DNA of 64,000 nucleotides from Peribacillus huizhouensis (GCF_014138605.1 NZ_JACJHX010000008.1:1-64000); one strand, 5' to 3'. Shown: positions 17,036 to 28,285, counted from the first letter of the stretch. Notes: generated by a model from the sequence alone, not told the origin. Numbers and translations: made by a program.

Positions 17036-17060
17036 CGAAGTATTTGGACTTCGTTTTTTT
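17036..17060 (+). terminator. Terminator of the small membrane protein gene
   Basis: CGAAGT and ACTTCG arms with ATTTGG loop followed by TTTTTTT. The following 17061-17237 has no gene; it carries TGCATCGTTAGTTGAAG and a GGATCTTC...GAAAATCC hairpin, i.e. repeat-A type fragments. Confidence 0.8.
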
Positions 17061-17237
17061 GTTTGAACCTTTTCTTATTGCACTAAAGGGTGCATCGTTA
17101 GTTGAAGCAGCTCCCCAAAGGGGGTGCAGAAAATCTAGTCACCATAAGCGATGTTATAGGCAGTGAAAAAGGATCTTCGTCTGGAAAATCCTTTTAGCTG
17201 CTTGTTCAATTATAGGTCTGTTAGGTGGTATGCCTTA

Positions 17238-17597
17238 TTAGTCCCAACTAAAACCCAATTTATCTTCATTCAATTTGCTTTCATTCCATTCTAAAATTCC
17301 TTCTCCTTCTTCAATTCCTTGTTCTTCCATTTCCTTTTTATAAAACTCAATGATCTTATTACGCTTTTAGTTGTCTTTCGGTAAATCGACAATCAAGGAC
17401 GTAGCATATGGTCCTCCCTCATCTTCTATTCTTTCTGGTTCATCCTGAATACCTATAACATTTACCTTTAATACACCAAGTTCATAGAGTTTTTCAACAA
17501 ATTTGATTGCATTAACAGTTTCACCAAACCTATCAGATGCTAATGCTGATGAATTGTTGTTACTTTTAAGCCATTCTAAGGCTTCATATATTTTCAT
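17238..17597 (-). pseudogene. Hypothetical 119-aa protein, split by a TAA
   Basis: ATG 17597 (after GGAGTGAT) starts MKIYEALEWLKSNNNSSALA and runs to LIVDLPKDN, where a TAA at 17367-17369 intervenes. The same frame then continues without any other stop as KRNKIIEFYKKEMEEQGIEE to GFSWD and a natural TAA at 17238-17240. The combined 119 residues are one uniform, acidic, soluble protein, so this is a single nonsense mutation (or sequencing error). The family is a conserved but uncharacterised Bacillus one. As written only the first 76 residues would be made. Confidence 0.65.
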
Positions 17598-17606
17598 TAA
17601 AATCAC

Positions 17607-17947
17607 TCCTAAAATTCCTTGTTATTATACGTAGATACGGTATAAATCCTATTATAAATCAAGTCTTATTTAACTATCTTCTGCCCTATTAGTGAACAAT
17701 ATCCCAAGGTTTCGAATGGTCCGTTTTTATCGTTTATACATGATTTTATACAATGTTGATGAATTAACATTTTCGGCTTCTTAAGAAGCCTGATAGCTGC
17801 ATAAAAAAGGGGTGTTTTATGCAGTCCCTTCTTTCACTAACGCACCCAATAGTTTAACAAGAACTTTTCTTTTAGGATTGAAAATATCTTGGTATCCTTA
17901 AACTCTCCTTTAATAAATTCATTTTTTCTTTTAGTTGTATATAAACA
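17607..17947. other. Gene-free stretch
   Basis: No gene seen. It contains a GCTTCTTAAGAAGC palindrome (about 17778-17791), a CTGCATAAAA...TTTTATGCAG hairpin (about 17797-17825), and a decayed CTAACGCACCC...TAGTTTAA word of the repeat-A type. Confidence 0.35.
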
Positions 17948-18145
17948 TCATTCTTCAATACAAAGAGCACCTATCCAAGTTAGAGGCAGTACAGTATAAA
18001 TACCCATTATTTTATCAACTATCTTATCATAGTAAACATAGATCTTAACCCAATTGAAGATTATGTCTTTGACTATGTTAAAGCCTTTTTGGATTCGTAC
18101 ATGTTTCTCAAAAATAGACAATATTTCAGCATTTATATCACACAT
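17948..18145 (-). CDS. Doubtful 65-aa hypothetical protein
   Basis: ATG 18145 opens a frame starting MCDINAEILSIFEKHVRIQK and ending WIGALCIEE. Composition is protein-like, but no convincing ribosome binding site precedes it and I do not recognise a family. It could be the truncated 5' end of a longer gene, since it ends abruptly in a repeat-bearing region. Confidence 0.25.
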   Translation of the reverse strand: MCDINAEILSIFEKHVRIQKGFNIVKDIIFNWVKIYVYYDKIVDKIMGIYTVLPLTWIGALCIEE

Positions 18146-18195
18146 AATACATTCTCTTTTTCTTTCTCACTACATACCATATAAGGAATACTAAG

Positions 18196-18468
18196 ATGGA
18201 GAAGGTGAAAAAGTTGGTATACCGTCAATACGTCCAATATCCAGAATATCAATCTGAGCCTCTATGGGACCCTAATCAACTCTGGTATCATAATCATCAA
18301 TTACTTCCATATCAGCAAATTTATCATCCACAGTTATGGAACCCTCAGTCACAATGGAACCAAGGACAGAATATTCAGCACAAAGTATGGAATTCCCCAG
18401 GACATAAGCATACTAAAAAGCTTCCTTTACACCCATATATTAATGGTTACCTTATCATGGGCGGTTAA
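18196..18468 (+). CDS. Tyr/Gln/Pro/Trp-rich coat-like small protein
   Basis: Up to 90 residues, almost entirely Gln, Tyr, Pro, His, Asn and Trp in a loose repeat (PLWDPNQLWYHNHQLLPYQQ, then QLWNPQSQWNQGQN). This composition is typical of spore coat or crust components; no domain is recognised. ATG 18196 is the longest start, but GGAGAAGGTG directly after it suggests that TTG 18214 (beginning MVYRQYVQYPEYQSE) is the real one. The next reading frame starts one base after its stop. Confidence 0.45.
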   Translation: MEKVKKLVYRQYVQYPEYQSEPLWDPNQLWYHNHQLLPYQQIYHPQLWNPQSQWNQGQNIQHKVWNSPGHKHTKKLPLHPYINGYLIMGG

Positions 18469-18630
18469 ATGAAAATTCCAATTATCTTTACAAACTTTTG
18501 AGATGCTGTGATAGCAGTTAGTAATGATCCTAATTGTAGGTATTGGACTGATTTTATAGTTGCAGCTGTTGGGCAATTATATCCGCAAATTAACATAAGA
18601 CTACGTTCAAGCAACAAGTTAATTGAATAA
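18469..18630 (+). pseudogene. Small gene with one internal stop
   Basis: ATG 18469 directly follows the upstream stop. The frame reads MKIPIIFTNF, a TGA, then DAVIAVSNDPNCRYWTDFIV and AAVGQLYPQINIRL to TAA 18628-18630. Apart from the TGA at codon 11 the 53 codons are uninterrupted, and a terminator follows, so this looks like a small translationally linked gene with a nonsense mutation. No family recognised. Confidence 0.35.
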
Positions 18631-18663
18631 AATAAATTTGAAACAAAATTAACGTCCAATTTA

Positions 18664-18686
18664 GACCATCCTTATTCAGGATGGTC
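18664..18686 (+). terminator. Terminator of the small coat-like cluster
   Basis: GACCATCCT and AGGATGGTC arms with a TATTC loop, then AATTGTT. Nine perfect pairs. Confidence 0.75.
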
Positions 18687-18957
18687 AATTGTTAGAAAAA
18701 ATAATTATACTGCGCAGTATGTGCCTACTCTCCCTTGGCTAAACTGTATCATCCTATCTACTTTTACAGGGAGAATAAAAATCAAAGACCTTTCTTTATA
18801 AAAGCAATTTTACTATTTGGTCCTAAACTGAATAAGTACGAACCACTAATATGCTTACACAGCAATATCCATTGTAACTTAGGGTATTCAACTATACATT
18901 TTATTAGAGATTACATTTTTTGATAAAGATAAACATAATAAATTAGAAGTGGCTCAC

Positions 18958-19056
18958 ATGAATAATGAATTAGAAGATATTAATATAAATGTTAATGACA
19001 CAACGCGACCAATTGGGTTTGGTTTTTTTGGAAGACCATTCTTTAGAGGCTTTTAG
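18958..19056 (+). CDS. 32-aa Phe/Gly-rich miniprotein
   Basis: MNNELEDININVNDTTRPIG followed by FGFFGRPFFRGF, stop TAG at 19054-19056. An acidic head and an Arg/Gly/Phe tail, resembling the short Gly/Phe-rich proteins found around Bacillus spore coats. The ribosome binding site (GAAGTGG) is weak. Function unknown. Confidence 0.4.
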   Translation: MNNELEDININVNDTTRPIGFGFFGRPFFRGF

Positions 19057-19195
19057 GCGGTCTTGCTACCGTGCACTACTTAGCCCATTATGCTCCTGAA
19101 TGAGGAAAATATATGATTAATAAATTTTTGACATTTCTTCGATTTCAATCCTAAAGATTGTAAGAAACTACTAGTTATAGCAAATTCAAAAAAAA

Positions 19196-19245
19196 GCCTC
19201 AGAAACCATTTGTTAGACATCTGTCTACGTGTGGTTCTGAGACTC
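19196..19245 (-). terminator. Terminator of the sugar-oxidation operon
   Basis: Long hairpin with arms CTCAGAAACCA and TGGTTCTGAG; T-runs on both sides. It lies 40 bp beyond the last gene of the minus-strand operon. Confidence 0.8.
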
Positions 19246-19287
19246 TTAGTTTTTATACCATTAATGTACTTTTATTTTTCATTTCAA

Positions 19288-20148
19288 TTAAAACCAATCG
19301 GCATATCCAATTTTTCTTAAATGCTCAGCAGACGTTTGCAAGCAATCAAATGGATCACGACCATATGTGTTATCTTGCTCTACTAAGAAATATTGTGCAC
19401 CACTCTCAAGCCCAGCTTCAATAATGGCGTTCATATCAAGATTACCCTCACCAATTTCTGCAAACTCTATCGTATTTGTAAAGATCTGCATGAATTTAGC
19501 CATGTCATTAAAATCAACTTCGCTTAAATCCATCTGTCCAACTCGATAATCTTTCAAGTGTAATAGAGAAATACGTCCTGCATATTGTTTAATAAAATCA
19601 ACAGGGTTTACGCCAGCTCTTTGAATCCAATGAACATCCAACTCAAATCCAAGTTTAGTCGTATTATTTTTCATTAAATCTAATAGATATTCGCCATCAT
19701 ATTTTTGAAATTCGAGATGGTGAGTATGATAATATAATTCAATACCATGTTCAGCTAATCTCTCAGCCATTACTTCAGCTTTATGGATAAAATCCATGAT
19801 TTTATCTTTATCACCCATTACGGTTAAAGGCAACATGCCGATACGTAAGAAATTACAATCTAATGTTTTGCAATCATTCACTATTTTCTCGAAATCATCT
19901 GTCAATGTTTCTCCAGGAGCACCAGGTAGCATAGGCTCTAGAGCAGCGGACATCGCAGCAATTTTTATATCAAAATCGGCACTAGCACTCTTTAACTCAG
20001 ATACATTTTCTTCAGTCATTGGAATTTGTGATACTTCGACAGCATGATATCCTAGCTCATTTATCTTTCTCATTGTTTCATATGCACCTAGTTCTTCGAC
20101 TTTGCCTTTAAGCATCATCATTTGAACGCCAATTTTTCCTTTTTTCAT
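19288..20148 (-). CDS. Sugar phosphate isomerase/epimerase (TIM barrel) 1
   Basis: A 286-residue xylose-isomerase-like TIM barrel (AP endonuclease family 2 / IolE-like). Visible metal-site and core motifs: YYHTHHLEFQKYDG (about 139-152), GFELDVHWIQRAGVNP (about 167-182), SLLHLKDYRVGQ (about 194-205) and FAEIGEGNLD. The divalent-metal Glu/Asp/His set of the family is present. The reaction is not identifiable from sequence; such proteins with Gfo/Idh/MocA partners usually isomerise, epimerise or dehydrate keto-sugars. Last gene of the operon, 4 bp after the upstream dehydrogenase. Confidence 0.82.
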   Translation of the reverse strand: MKKGKIGVQMMMLKGKVEELGAYETMRKINELGYHAVEVSQIPMTEENVSELKSASADFDIKIAAMSAALEPMLPGAPGETLTDDFEKIVNDCKTLDCNFLRIGMLPLTVMGDKDKIMDFIHKAEVMAERLAEHGIELYYHTHHLEFQKYDGEYLLDLMKNNTTKLGFELDVHWIQRAGVNPVDFIKQYAGRISLLHLKDYRVGQMDLSEVDFNDMAKFMQIFTNTIEFAEIGEGNLDMNAIIEAGLESGAQYFLVEQDNTYGRDPFDCLQTSAEHLRKIGYADWF

Positions 20149-20152
20149 ATTG

Positions 20153-21157
20153 TCAAACCTCCAATTTAATTTCTTTTTTTATTTCTGATGATTTGCGAAT
20201 CGCGTCTATCATTTTAATAGATGTTAGTGCGTCTTTAGCATGAACATAATCCTGAGAGTTGTTTTCAATACACGCGTAGAACTGATTAATTAATTTTGTA
20301 TGGCTTGCACCATAATAAAATTTTGTACCAGGCAATTTTTTGTCTTCTATTATCTCTTCTTTTCTACCATTTTCATTTAATCTTGTTAAAATGCTATCTT
20401 TAATTGTAAATTTTTCTTTCTCAAAGACTACTTGGAGTTCAACACTGGAATTCCCCGAATTAGCAACCGTCGCAAAAAACAGACCTGAAGCACCATTACT
20501 AAATTTTATGTTGGCTGTGGCTGTGTCTTCCACCTCAATGCCATAATCCAATAAATTATCAACAGATCCTCTGATCGATTCAATTTCACCGCCGATCAGT
20601 TGCATTAAATCTAAAGTATGAAGTGCCTGATTAATCATGACTCCACCACCGGCGTACTCCATTTTTCCCCGCCACGGTTTAGCATCATAATAATCTTTCG
20701 GTCTAAACCAGGATACGATACCTTTAATCCCGATAATTTTGCCATATTGTCCGCTCGTAACTAATTCTTGAAGTTTTTCAAAAGACTCATTATATCGATT
20801 TTGCAGACAGACACCAATCTTAACTTCCATGTTGTTCTGCTCAAGTTTAACTAACTCATATCCCTCTTCTGTGTTCAAAGATAATGGTTTTTCTTGAAAA
20901 ACATGAATGCCCTTTTCGACACACGCTTTTGTCGCAGGGTAATGCAGGTGATGTGGTAAACAATTATGCACACAATCTAACGCTTCTTTTTCAAGCATCT
21001 CGTGAAAATCCGTATAAAAATTCACATCAAGTACGGTATCTTTTAATGTTACATCAGTATCACATACCGCTACTAATTCAACATTAGGATTAGATTTAAT
21101 AGCTGGGATATGGATTTTGGATATATCTCCAAGTCCAATAACTGCTACTTTGAGCAT
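20153..21157 (-). CDS. Gfo/Idh/MocA-family dehydrogenase 1
   Basis: A 334-residue NAD(P)-dependent sugar or cyclitol dehydrogenase. N-terminal Rossmann fold with AVIGLGDISKIHIPAI (GxGxxS/xxH) and VAVCDTD; the family EKPxS motif is QEKPLSLNTEEG (about 89-100), Lys91 being the catalytic lysine. The substrate-side His motif region is GGVMINQALHTLDLMQLIGG, with the catalytic His in LHTLD. Works with the adjacent TIM barrel by context. Start ATG 21157. Confidence 0.88.
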   Translation of the reverse strand: MLKVAVIGLGDISKIHIPAIKSNPNVELVAVCDTDVTLKDTVLDVNFYTDFHEMLEKEALDCVHNCLPHHLHYPATKACVEKGIHVFQEKPLSLNTEEGYELVKLEQNNMEVKIGVCLQNRYNESFEKLQELVTSGQYGKIIGIKGIVSWFRPKDYYDAKPWRGKMEYAGGGVMINQALHTLDLMQLIGGEIESIRGSVDNLLDYGIEVEDTATANIKFSNGASGLFFATVANSGNSSVELQVVFEKEKFTIKDSILTRLNENGRKEEIIEDKKLPGTKFYYGASHTKLINQFYACIENNSQDYVHAKDALTSIKMIDAIRKSSEIKKEIKLEV

Positions 21158-21223
21158 ACGCCCAACTCCTTTTAAAACAAACTCACGACCAAACTAGCCA
21201 TGAGTTCATTGGGATATTTTTAA

Positions 21224-22384
21224 TTATTGTTTAACAGGACTCTTTTTTTCTTCTTCAATCTTTTTGTTTAATTCAGCAAAGTATAAGTCTTCGTCAACTG
21301 GAAGCTCAACTTCTTTACCTAACCAGCTTGAAAGATGGATAGCATTAGCAAGTGCAACACCATGGATACCATCGCTACCAGGTGCAATTAAAGGTGTGCC
21401 TTCTACGATATTTGCTGCAAAGTTTTCCAAAACAGAGATATGTTGAGCACCCCATACACTTTCAAATTCAAGCACTTCTTCAGTGTATATATCTGATAGA
21501 CCTTTTCCTGTGAAAATGGCCATTACATCTGCCCAGCTCATATTAGCACTCATTTCAGATTCAGGTGTGTTAAGTCGTTTGATTGTAATTTTCTTACTAT
21601 CATCCACGACAATTTTTCCTTTATCACCCAAAATTTCAAAACGGTCCGTACCCAAAATATCATGTGTGCATGTAATAAACACTCCAGTTGCACCATTACC
21701 ATAGTCAAGTAATGTCGTTACTTCATCTTCAACGACAATATTTCTTTGGAAGCCATATTTTACATTGGAATAGACTTTTTTAGGCATTCCACAAATCCAT
21801 TGAAGCAAGTCAAGTTGATGTGGTGCTTGGTTTACAAGAACACCACCGCCTTCACCGCCCCATGTTGCTCTCCAAGCGCTTTGCTCGTAATAACCTTGTG
21901 GTCTCCACCATGTTGTAATCATCCAGTTTGTACGGCGGATATTACCAATTTCTCCATTATCAATAAGCTCTTTCAATTTTTGATAAAGTGGATTTGTTCT
22001 TTGGTTGAAGAAAATTCCAAATGTTAATTCTGGTTTTGATGCTGCGAATTCGTTTAATTCTTTTACTTGTTTCGTGTATACACCAGCTGGTTTTTCTACT
22101 AATGCATGAATATCTCTTTGTAATGCTGCGATTCCAATTTCTGGGTGTAAGTAATGTGGAACAGTTGTAACGACTGCGTCAACATCTCCACTCTCAAGCA
22201 TGTCAATATAGTTATCATAGAAAGGTACGTCTGGATACTTTTCTGCACACATTGCCTTTTTTTCTGGATCAATGTCACAAATAGCTCCAATCACCATGTT
22301 TTTTACTTTTCCTTCTGAAATAAATCCAGCATAAGTTCCACCTTGTGCACCAATTCCGATAATTCCTAATCTAACCGTTTTCAT
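21224..22384 (-). CDS. Gfo/Idh/MocA-family dehydrogenase 2
   Basis: A 386-residue paralogue of the downstream dehydrogenase. Rossmann motif GIIGIGAQGGTYAGFI; catalytic-lysine motif VEKPAGVYTKQV; His motif GGVLVNQAPHQLDLLQWICG. Low identity to the other dehydrogenase suggests a different step or stereochemistry. The start ATG 22384 overlaps the TGA of the preceding TIM-barrel gene (ATGA), so they are translationally coupled. Substrate unknown; 3-keto-glycoside type chemistry is one possibility. Confidence 0.88.
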   Translation of the reverse strand: MKTVRLGIIGIGAQGGTYAGFISEGKVKNMVIGAICDIDPEKKAMCAEKYPDVPFYDNYIDMLESGDVDAVVTTVPHYLHPEIGIAALQRDIHALVEKPAGVYTKQVKELNEFAASKPELTFGIFFNQRTNPLYQKLKELIDNGEIGNIRRTNWMITTWWRPQGYYEQSAWRATWGGEGGGVLVNQAPHQLDLLQWICGMPKKVYSNVKYGFQRNIVVEDEVTTLLDYGNGATGVFITCTHDILGTDRFEILGDKGKIVVDDSKKITIKRLNTPESEMSANMSWADVMAIFTGKGLSDIYTEEVLEFESVWGAQHISVLENFAANIVEGTPLIAPGSDGIHGVALANAIHLSSWLGKEVELPVDEDLYFAELNKKIEEEKKSPVKQ

Positions 22385-23280
22385 ATTGATTTCTCCTCAC
22401 TCTCTATTTTTTCAAGTATGGCTAATAATGATTCATATTGAAGCTTGTATCCACCAGCACCATCAAGTCCTTTGTTATCCTTAATCACATCTGTAGCTTC
22501 TTCAAGTTCTAAATCCTTTAATGAATCAAATAGTACAAGATGCGGCTCTAGAGTTAAAAACCCTTTGTAACCACTCTGGATAAACTGTGCAAGTAGCTCA
22601 GGTATTTTCCCATCGCCAGTACCACACACAACGTTTTGGCTATCTGTTGTAACTGCATCCTTGATGTGAATGTAAACAATCTCATCCTTTAGCAAGTCGT
22701 AGCAAGCCTGCGTGTCTTCCCCACATTGTACAAAGTTAGCAAAATCGAATATCCCTTTAAAATAAGGAGAGTCAACCGCTTTCAATATCTCATGACAACG
22801 CCTTGCTATGTCACCATAGATATCTTTTTCGTTTTCATGTACTAAAATCACATTATATTTTTCTGCAATAGCAGCAAACTCCGTTATTTTCGCGATTACT
22901 TCTTTACTATATTGATCTGAATTTTCACCTTTTGGAATATAGAAACTAAAAATACGAATATATTTACAGTCTAACAAGTTACTAATTTGGCAAAGCTCGT
23001 CCAACATTACCTTTTGTTTAGCAAAACCTTCTTGATCATAGATAAACACTTTGCCTATGGGCGATCCAATTGAAGAAACTTGGATGCCAGCTTTTTGAAG
23101 ACGTGGTAATACAGATTCTTTTATCTCTTCTACATTAAAGTCTCCAATGTTTTTACCATCAATCCCACGTAATGATATATAATGCATACCTAGATTTGCG
23201 ACCACATCAAGCTGAGTATCGAAATCTGATGAAATTTCATCGGAAAAGCCTGAAATCATTATGTCTTTAACCATATTCAT
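22381..23280 (-). CDS. Sugar phosphate isomerase/epimerase (TIM barrel) 2
   Basis: A 299-residue TIM-barrel protein, from ATG 23280 or ATG 23274. Metal-site motifs: ILVHENEKDIYGD (about 146-158), FKGIFDFANFVQCGED (about 174-189), EIVYIHIKDAV (about 200-210) and GFLTLEPHLVLFD. First enzyme of the operon after the AraC gene. Only distantly similar to the other TIM barrel. Function within a sugar oxidation/epimerisation route is inferred from context. Confidence 0.8.
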   Translation of the reverse strand: MNMVKDIMISGFSDEISSDFDTQLDVVANLGMHYISLRGIDGKNIGDFNVEEIKESVLPRLQKAGIQVSSIGSPIGKVFIYDQEGFAKQKVMLDELCQISNLLDCKYIRIFSFYIPKGENSDQYSKEVIAKITEFAAIAEKYNVILVHENEKDIYGDIARRCHEILKAVDSPYFKGIFDFANFVQCGEDTQACYDLLKDEIVYIHIKDAVTTDSQNVVCGTGDGKIPELLAQFIQSGYKGFLTLEPHLVLFDSLKDLELEEATDVIKDNKGLDGAGGYKLQYESLLAILEKIESEEKSI

Positions 23281-23326
23281 TTAGTTCTGTTCCTCCTTCT
23301 TGCTAAAAGACCAATCTATTGAAACT

Positions 23327-24214
23327 TTAAGAATTACTTGATTGAACTTGCTTATTTTTACGATATTGAGATGGCGTTATGCCTACTTTATCTTTGAAAT
23401 ACCGACTAAAATGTGACACACTCTCAAAACCCGAAGTACGAGAAACCTCTCCTAGCGATTGGTTTGGTTCCATCTCCAACAAATATTTCACTTGATTTAG
23501 ACGACACCCCATCACATATTCCATTACAGTAAATCCTGTGACTTCCTTAAAAACATGTGAAGTATAATACTTGCTTAAATTCAACTCTGATGCCATTCGA
23601 TCTAAACTAATTTTTTCGGCATAATGAGCATCAATCCATGATGCAATGGCCTCGGCATGATGTTCCTTTTCACTTTTCTTACTTGTCACCTGAGCTAAAT
23701 CTTTTTGGCTCATTTTGTAAATTTTTAACAATAATTGAACCAACTCAATCTTAACTTCAGCTTCAATTATTTCGCTTGTTTGACCTGTTTGCTGCCTCAC
23801 TTTATCACCATTCGAAAGCAAACTTACAATTCGCTCAATCTTGCCATCTACAAATTGCCCCGCTTCATCATACCCTGTACGTAGTAAAAAATTGTTCAGC
23901 TTTTGAAACGGATCCAATAAATTTGGGATTCCAAGAACAGACAATAATTCACTTAACCATGTCGGTGAAAAATGAATAACACTCCTCGTATACGTACTTA
24001 CTAATCGTGGGTTTGGTTTATGCAAAGTTAAGCCATCTAATAAAATGATATCACCTGGCTGCAATTCGTATATCCGATTGTTAATTAAATACTTACATTC
24101 TCCTGCATGAAAAAAATATATTTCATATTCGTGGTGAGAATGAAAAGTAAATGAATGATCTAAATTTCCTTGCATTCTATACTGACCATATATCCATTCA
24201 TCCATCTTTCTCAC
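23327..24214 (-). CDS. AraC-family regulator with cupin sensor
   Basis: A 295-residue regulator. An N-terminal AraC-binding cupin (FHSHHEYEIYFFHAGECKYL, ELQPGDIILLDGLTLHKPN) probably binds the sugar; residues about 190-290 are two helix-turn-helices (SLDRMASELNLSKYYTSHVF and SHFSRYFKDKVGITPSQYR). First gene of the minus-strand block and 47 bp from the next gene, so probably the activator of this locus. A near-consensus cre site lies just before its start codon. Confidence 0.9.
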   Translation of the reverse strand: MRKMDEWIYGQYRMQGNLDHSFTFHSHHEYEIYFFHAGECKYLINNRIYELQPGDIILLDGLTLHKPNPRLVSTYTRSVIHFSPTWLSELLSVLGIPNLLDPFQKLNNFLLRTGYDEAGQFVDGKIERIVSLLSNGDKVRQQTGQTSEIIEAEVKIELVQLLLKIYKMSQKDLAQVTSKKSEKEHHAEAIASWIDAHYAEKISLDRMASELNLSKYYTSHVFKEVTGFTVMEYVMGCRLNQVKYLLEMEPNQSLGEVSRTSGFESVSHFSRYFKDKVGITPSQYRKNKQVQSSNS

Positions 24215-24221
24215 ACCTTTA

Positions 24222-24235
24222 CGAAAACGCTATCA
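24222..24235. promoter_or_regulatory. cre-like site before the AraC gene
   Basis: CGAAAACGCTATCA matches the CcpA box consensus TGNAANCGNWNNCW at all fixed positions except the first. It lies 8 bp upstream of the start codon, a position suited to roadblock or repression. CcpA control is inferred. Confidence 0.5.
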
Positions 24236-25022
24236 ATTAAGTAATATATAACTGAAGCTACTTTTATTTTAATGGAACTTTTTATAAAAAACATTCTCCA
24301 AAACTGCTTGGATTTTAATGTTTTTTGACTCATATTGCTTTTTGTAATCAAACTCCAGTAAAATACTAGAAAAAAATAGAGACAAACTTTAGACGCATTG
24401 AGAAGATTTTACAATATCATTTTATGATTTTACAATAACTTTTTATTTTGAATTTCACTTTATTTATCATTTATTCTAACTATTTTGGATGGATGATATT
24501 ATTTCAAACCATTAAAGAGTTGTATCATAACTATTAAGACTCTGTTTTCAAGTGATACTACTTTTCTATTTCAATCACAACTTAGCTTTGTTGACGAAAT
24601 TATTTCTCCATGCCCGTTTATCCCTTGTAATACAGAAAAAACAACCTACCACAATTATTTGAATTTTTCAATCATAGTTATATTTAGAAGTCTCAAGTTG
24701 CAAACCTGTCATAAATGATGTTATTTGGCTTTCTATTTGATTCGCTTCTGCTTCGCAAAGGAGGACTTGAATTTAGTAAAGTCACTGGAAAGAAAAATTA
24801 AACACATTTTAGTTTACCAACAATAAGTATTTTCCCCTTAACGTTCTAAACAATACTTTATTATTTCTTTTCTGATTTTTTACCTAATTATACGGAAGGG
24901 ACAAATAAGATGAAGAAGGGATGCCTAAAACATTGGCGAAATAATATGTTATACCTTTTTTAAGGAGGTATATCCGTACCACTCTATGAATCAATAAACT
25001 AATAAGTTTCCGAGTTTGTAAA
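24236..25022. other. Long A/T-rich intergenic region
   Basis: Nearly 800 bp with no supportable gene between the divergent AraC block and the kinase gene. A 17-codon frame (MKKGCLKHWRNNMLYLF, starting about 24910 after GGAAGGGA) could be a leader peptide, but evidence is weak. Promoters of both flanking units must lie here; no clear riboswitch or operator was recognised. Confidence 0.35.
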
Positions 25023-25040
25023 ATAAAGGGGGAATAACAA

Positions 25041-26798
<1,758 letters not shown>

Positions 26799-26894
26799 TA
26801 CCAGTTTTTTAGATGTTTTAGGATCAGTAATTATTTGAAAGTCAGTGTTAGTTCATTTTGTAATTGTTTATTTTGAACATTTTTCGACTAGGAG

Positions 26895-26963
26895 ACACCT
26901 CTTTTGTACGGTTTTTGTGATTCTCGACAAATTAACAAAAACCATGCTATGAGGTGTTTTTTT
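26895..26963 (+). terminator. Nested hairpin terminator after the kinase
   Basis: Outer arms ACACCTC and GAGGTGT, inner arms GGTTTTTGT and ACAAAAACC, followed by TTTTTTT. Confidence 0.85.
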
Positions 26964-26969
26964 ATGACC

Positions 26970-27755
26970 TATTTTTAAGGTTATCGCTATATTTTTTTAT
27001 ATGCTCCGAACACTATACATATTGAAGTTCATCACATTTTCTTAGATGCAAAAAAAATAGATTTTTCCACTGTTTTTAATAATCATTTATCATATCACAG
27101 TCCGCATTCACTAGTGTTGTAACAGCACCAAAACAACTATTAATAATTAGAAAACTAGTTGAACCAGCTAGACCTATTATATCCTTGATAAAGCATTACG
27201 ATTTTTTAAGAGTGCCTATAATCGCTGTGTCTTCTTTAACATGTTTAACTACACGCTCCTCTTTTAGTGGTACCTCCTTTTCCACCTACCGTTATCGTTG
27301 CCTTATTGCCACATCCTGCTACAAATAATATTAATCCAGAATTTACGAAAAGTTATTTTTTAATCTTCTTAATTGTTCTTGTTGCTTCATTGTTGCTAAT
27401 CATGAGACCATAACCATCAAATTAACTAAAGATAAAGCTGATACATAATAAAGTAGTGAATTTGGTGGTTCTACTTTGTAGGATACTTTAATATGACATT
27501 TCTTTAAATCTTAAAAATTTATTCATAGTTTAGTAACATCTACTCGGTAAGATATAAAGGTAAAGAAACCCCAAGCTTTTTCATGAGTTTCCCATTAATT
27601 TGTCCGGTCAAATGCCGGATTTTTTTGTGTTCTACGAAGATACATCACGCTCTACTCTTTCCAATCCTCATATCTCTAGTATTGAAAGAATATATTCTTT
27701 CCTTATACCAGTATATTTCTCTCATTTTTAGCCACTCTATAATAATCGGAGGTGA
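26970..27755. other. Gene-poor stretch with lipoprotein scrap
   Basis: No intact gene. On the minus strand around 27258-27345 a short frame reads SGLILFVAGCGNKATITVGG, i.e. a lipobox (FVAGC) and mature start of a lipoprotein, without a start codon in frame and ending soon; probably a dead remnant. The rest shows nothing recognisable. Confidence 0.35.
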
Positions 27756-27760
27756 TATAA

Positions 27761-27919
27761 ATGATTAACCCAGATCCTAAAAAAGAGACACATGTAAAAA
27801 AAGAGCTACAACAAAGTATTAATGAAGTAGGTCTTGATCCAGAGGAACAAGCTATGAACGGTCTATACGGAATGCCAGAAACTGATTTTGAAAATCGTCA
27901 AAACGATTCACTAAATTAA
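27761..27919 (+). CDS. Small acidic protein (52 aa)
   Basis: ATG 27761 follows an excellent GGAGGTGAT. The product starts MINPDPKKETHVKKELQQSI and continues NEVGLDPEEQAMNGLYGMPE, ending NDSLN. Hydrophilic, no Cys, no membrane segment. Resembles the many small orphan proteins of Bacillus spores or stationary phase, but no family is recognised. Confidence 0.6.
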   Translation: MINPDPKKETHVKKELQQSINEVGLDPEEQAMNGLYGMPETDFENRQNDSLN

Positions 27920-28163
27920 ACCTGTGTAAGCATGGCTGCATAGTTATGCTTACATCAAAATTGATGCATGTATTGGTTACATACTATAGTCTACTGTATA
28001 TTCTTGTTTTTTTTAGAGTATTCCTGTCAAAATAATTATTAAATGTTATCTATACTATCAGAAGATCTCTTGTTATTGGTGTTATTTTCAAGAACAGAAT
28101 GCATTATTATCCCCATCTACACCAGCAGCTAAAAAATTAGATAATCTATTCAAATTTAATTAG

Positions 28164-28285
28164 TTGACGAAATTGGTCAACAAGCACCCAAAAGGGTCAG
28201 GTTCAAACAAAAAGAAAAGGACGAAACCTTATGTATTAAAGGTTTCGTCCTTTTTTCATTTCTTTTCCTACTTACTCGCCCATCC
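28164..28285 (-). repeat. gndA 3' end plus terminator, duplicated at 60790
   Basis: Contains the gndA terminator (arms AAAGGACGAAACCTT and AAGGTTTCGTCCTTT, 28216-28256) and the last codons of gndA. Its near copy at 60790-60917 includes the final gndA codons without the rest of the gene. Confidence 0.8.

Noticed and set aside
18465-18659. 64-aa minus-strand frame
   Set aside because: Antisense to the small gene at 18469-18630 and to a terminator; the plus-strand reading is more coherent.
18735-18923. 62-aa plus-strand frame
   Set aside because: No ribosome binding site, odd composition; random frame in A/T-rich DNA.
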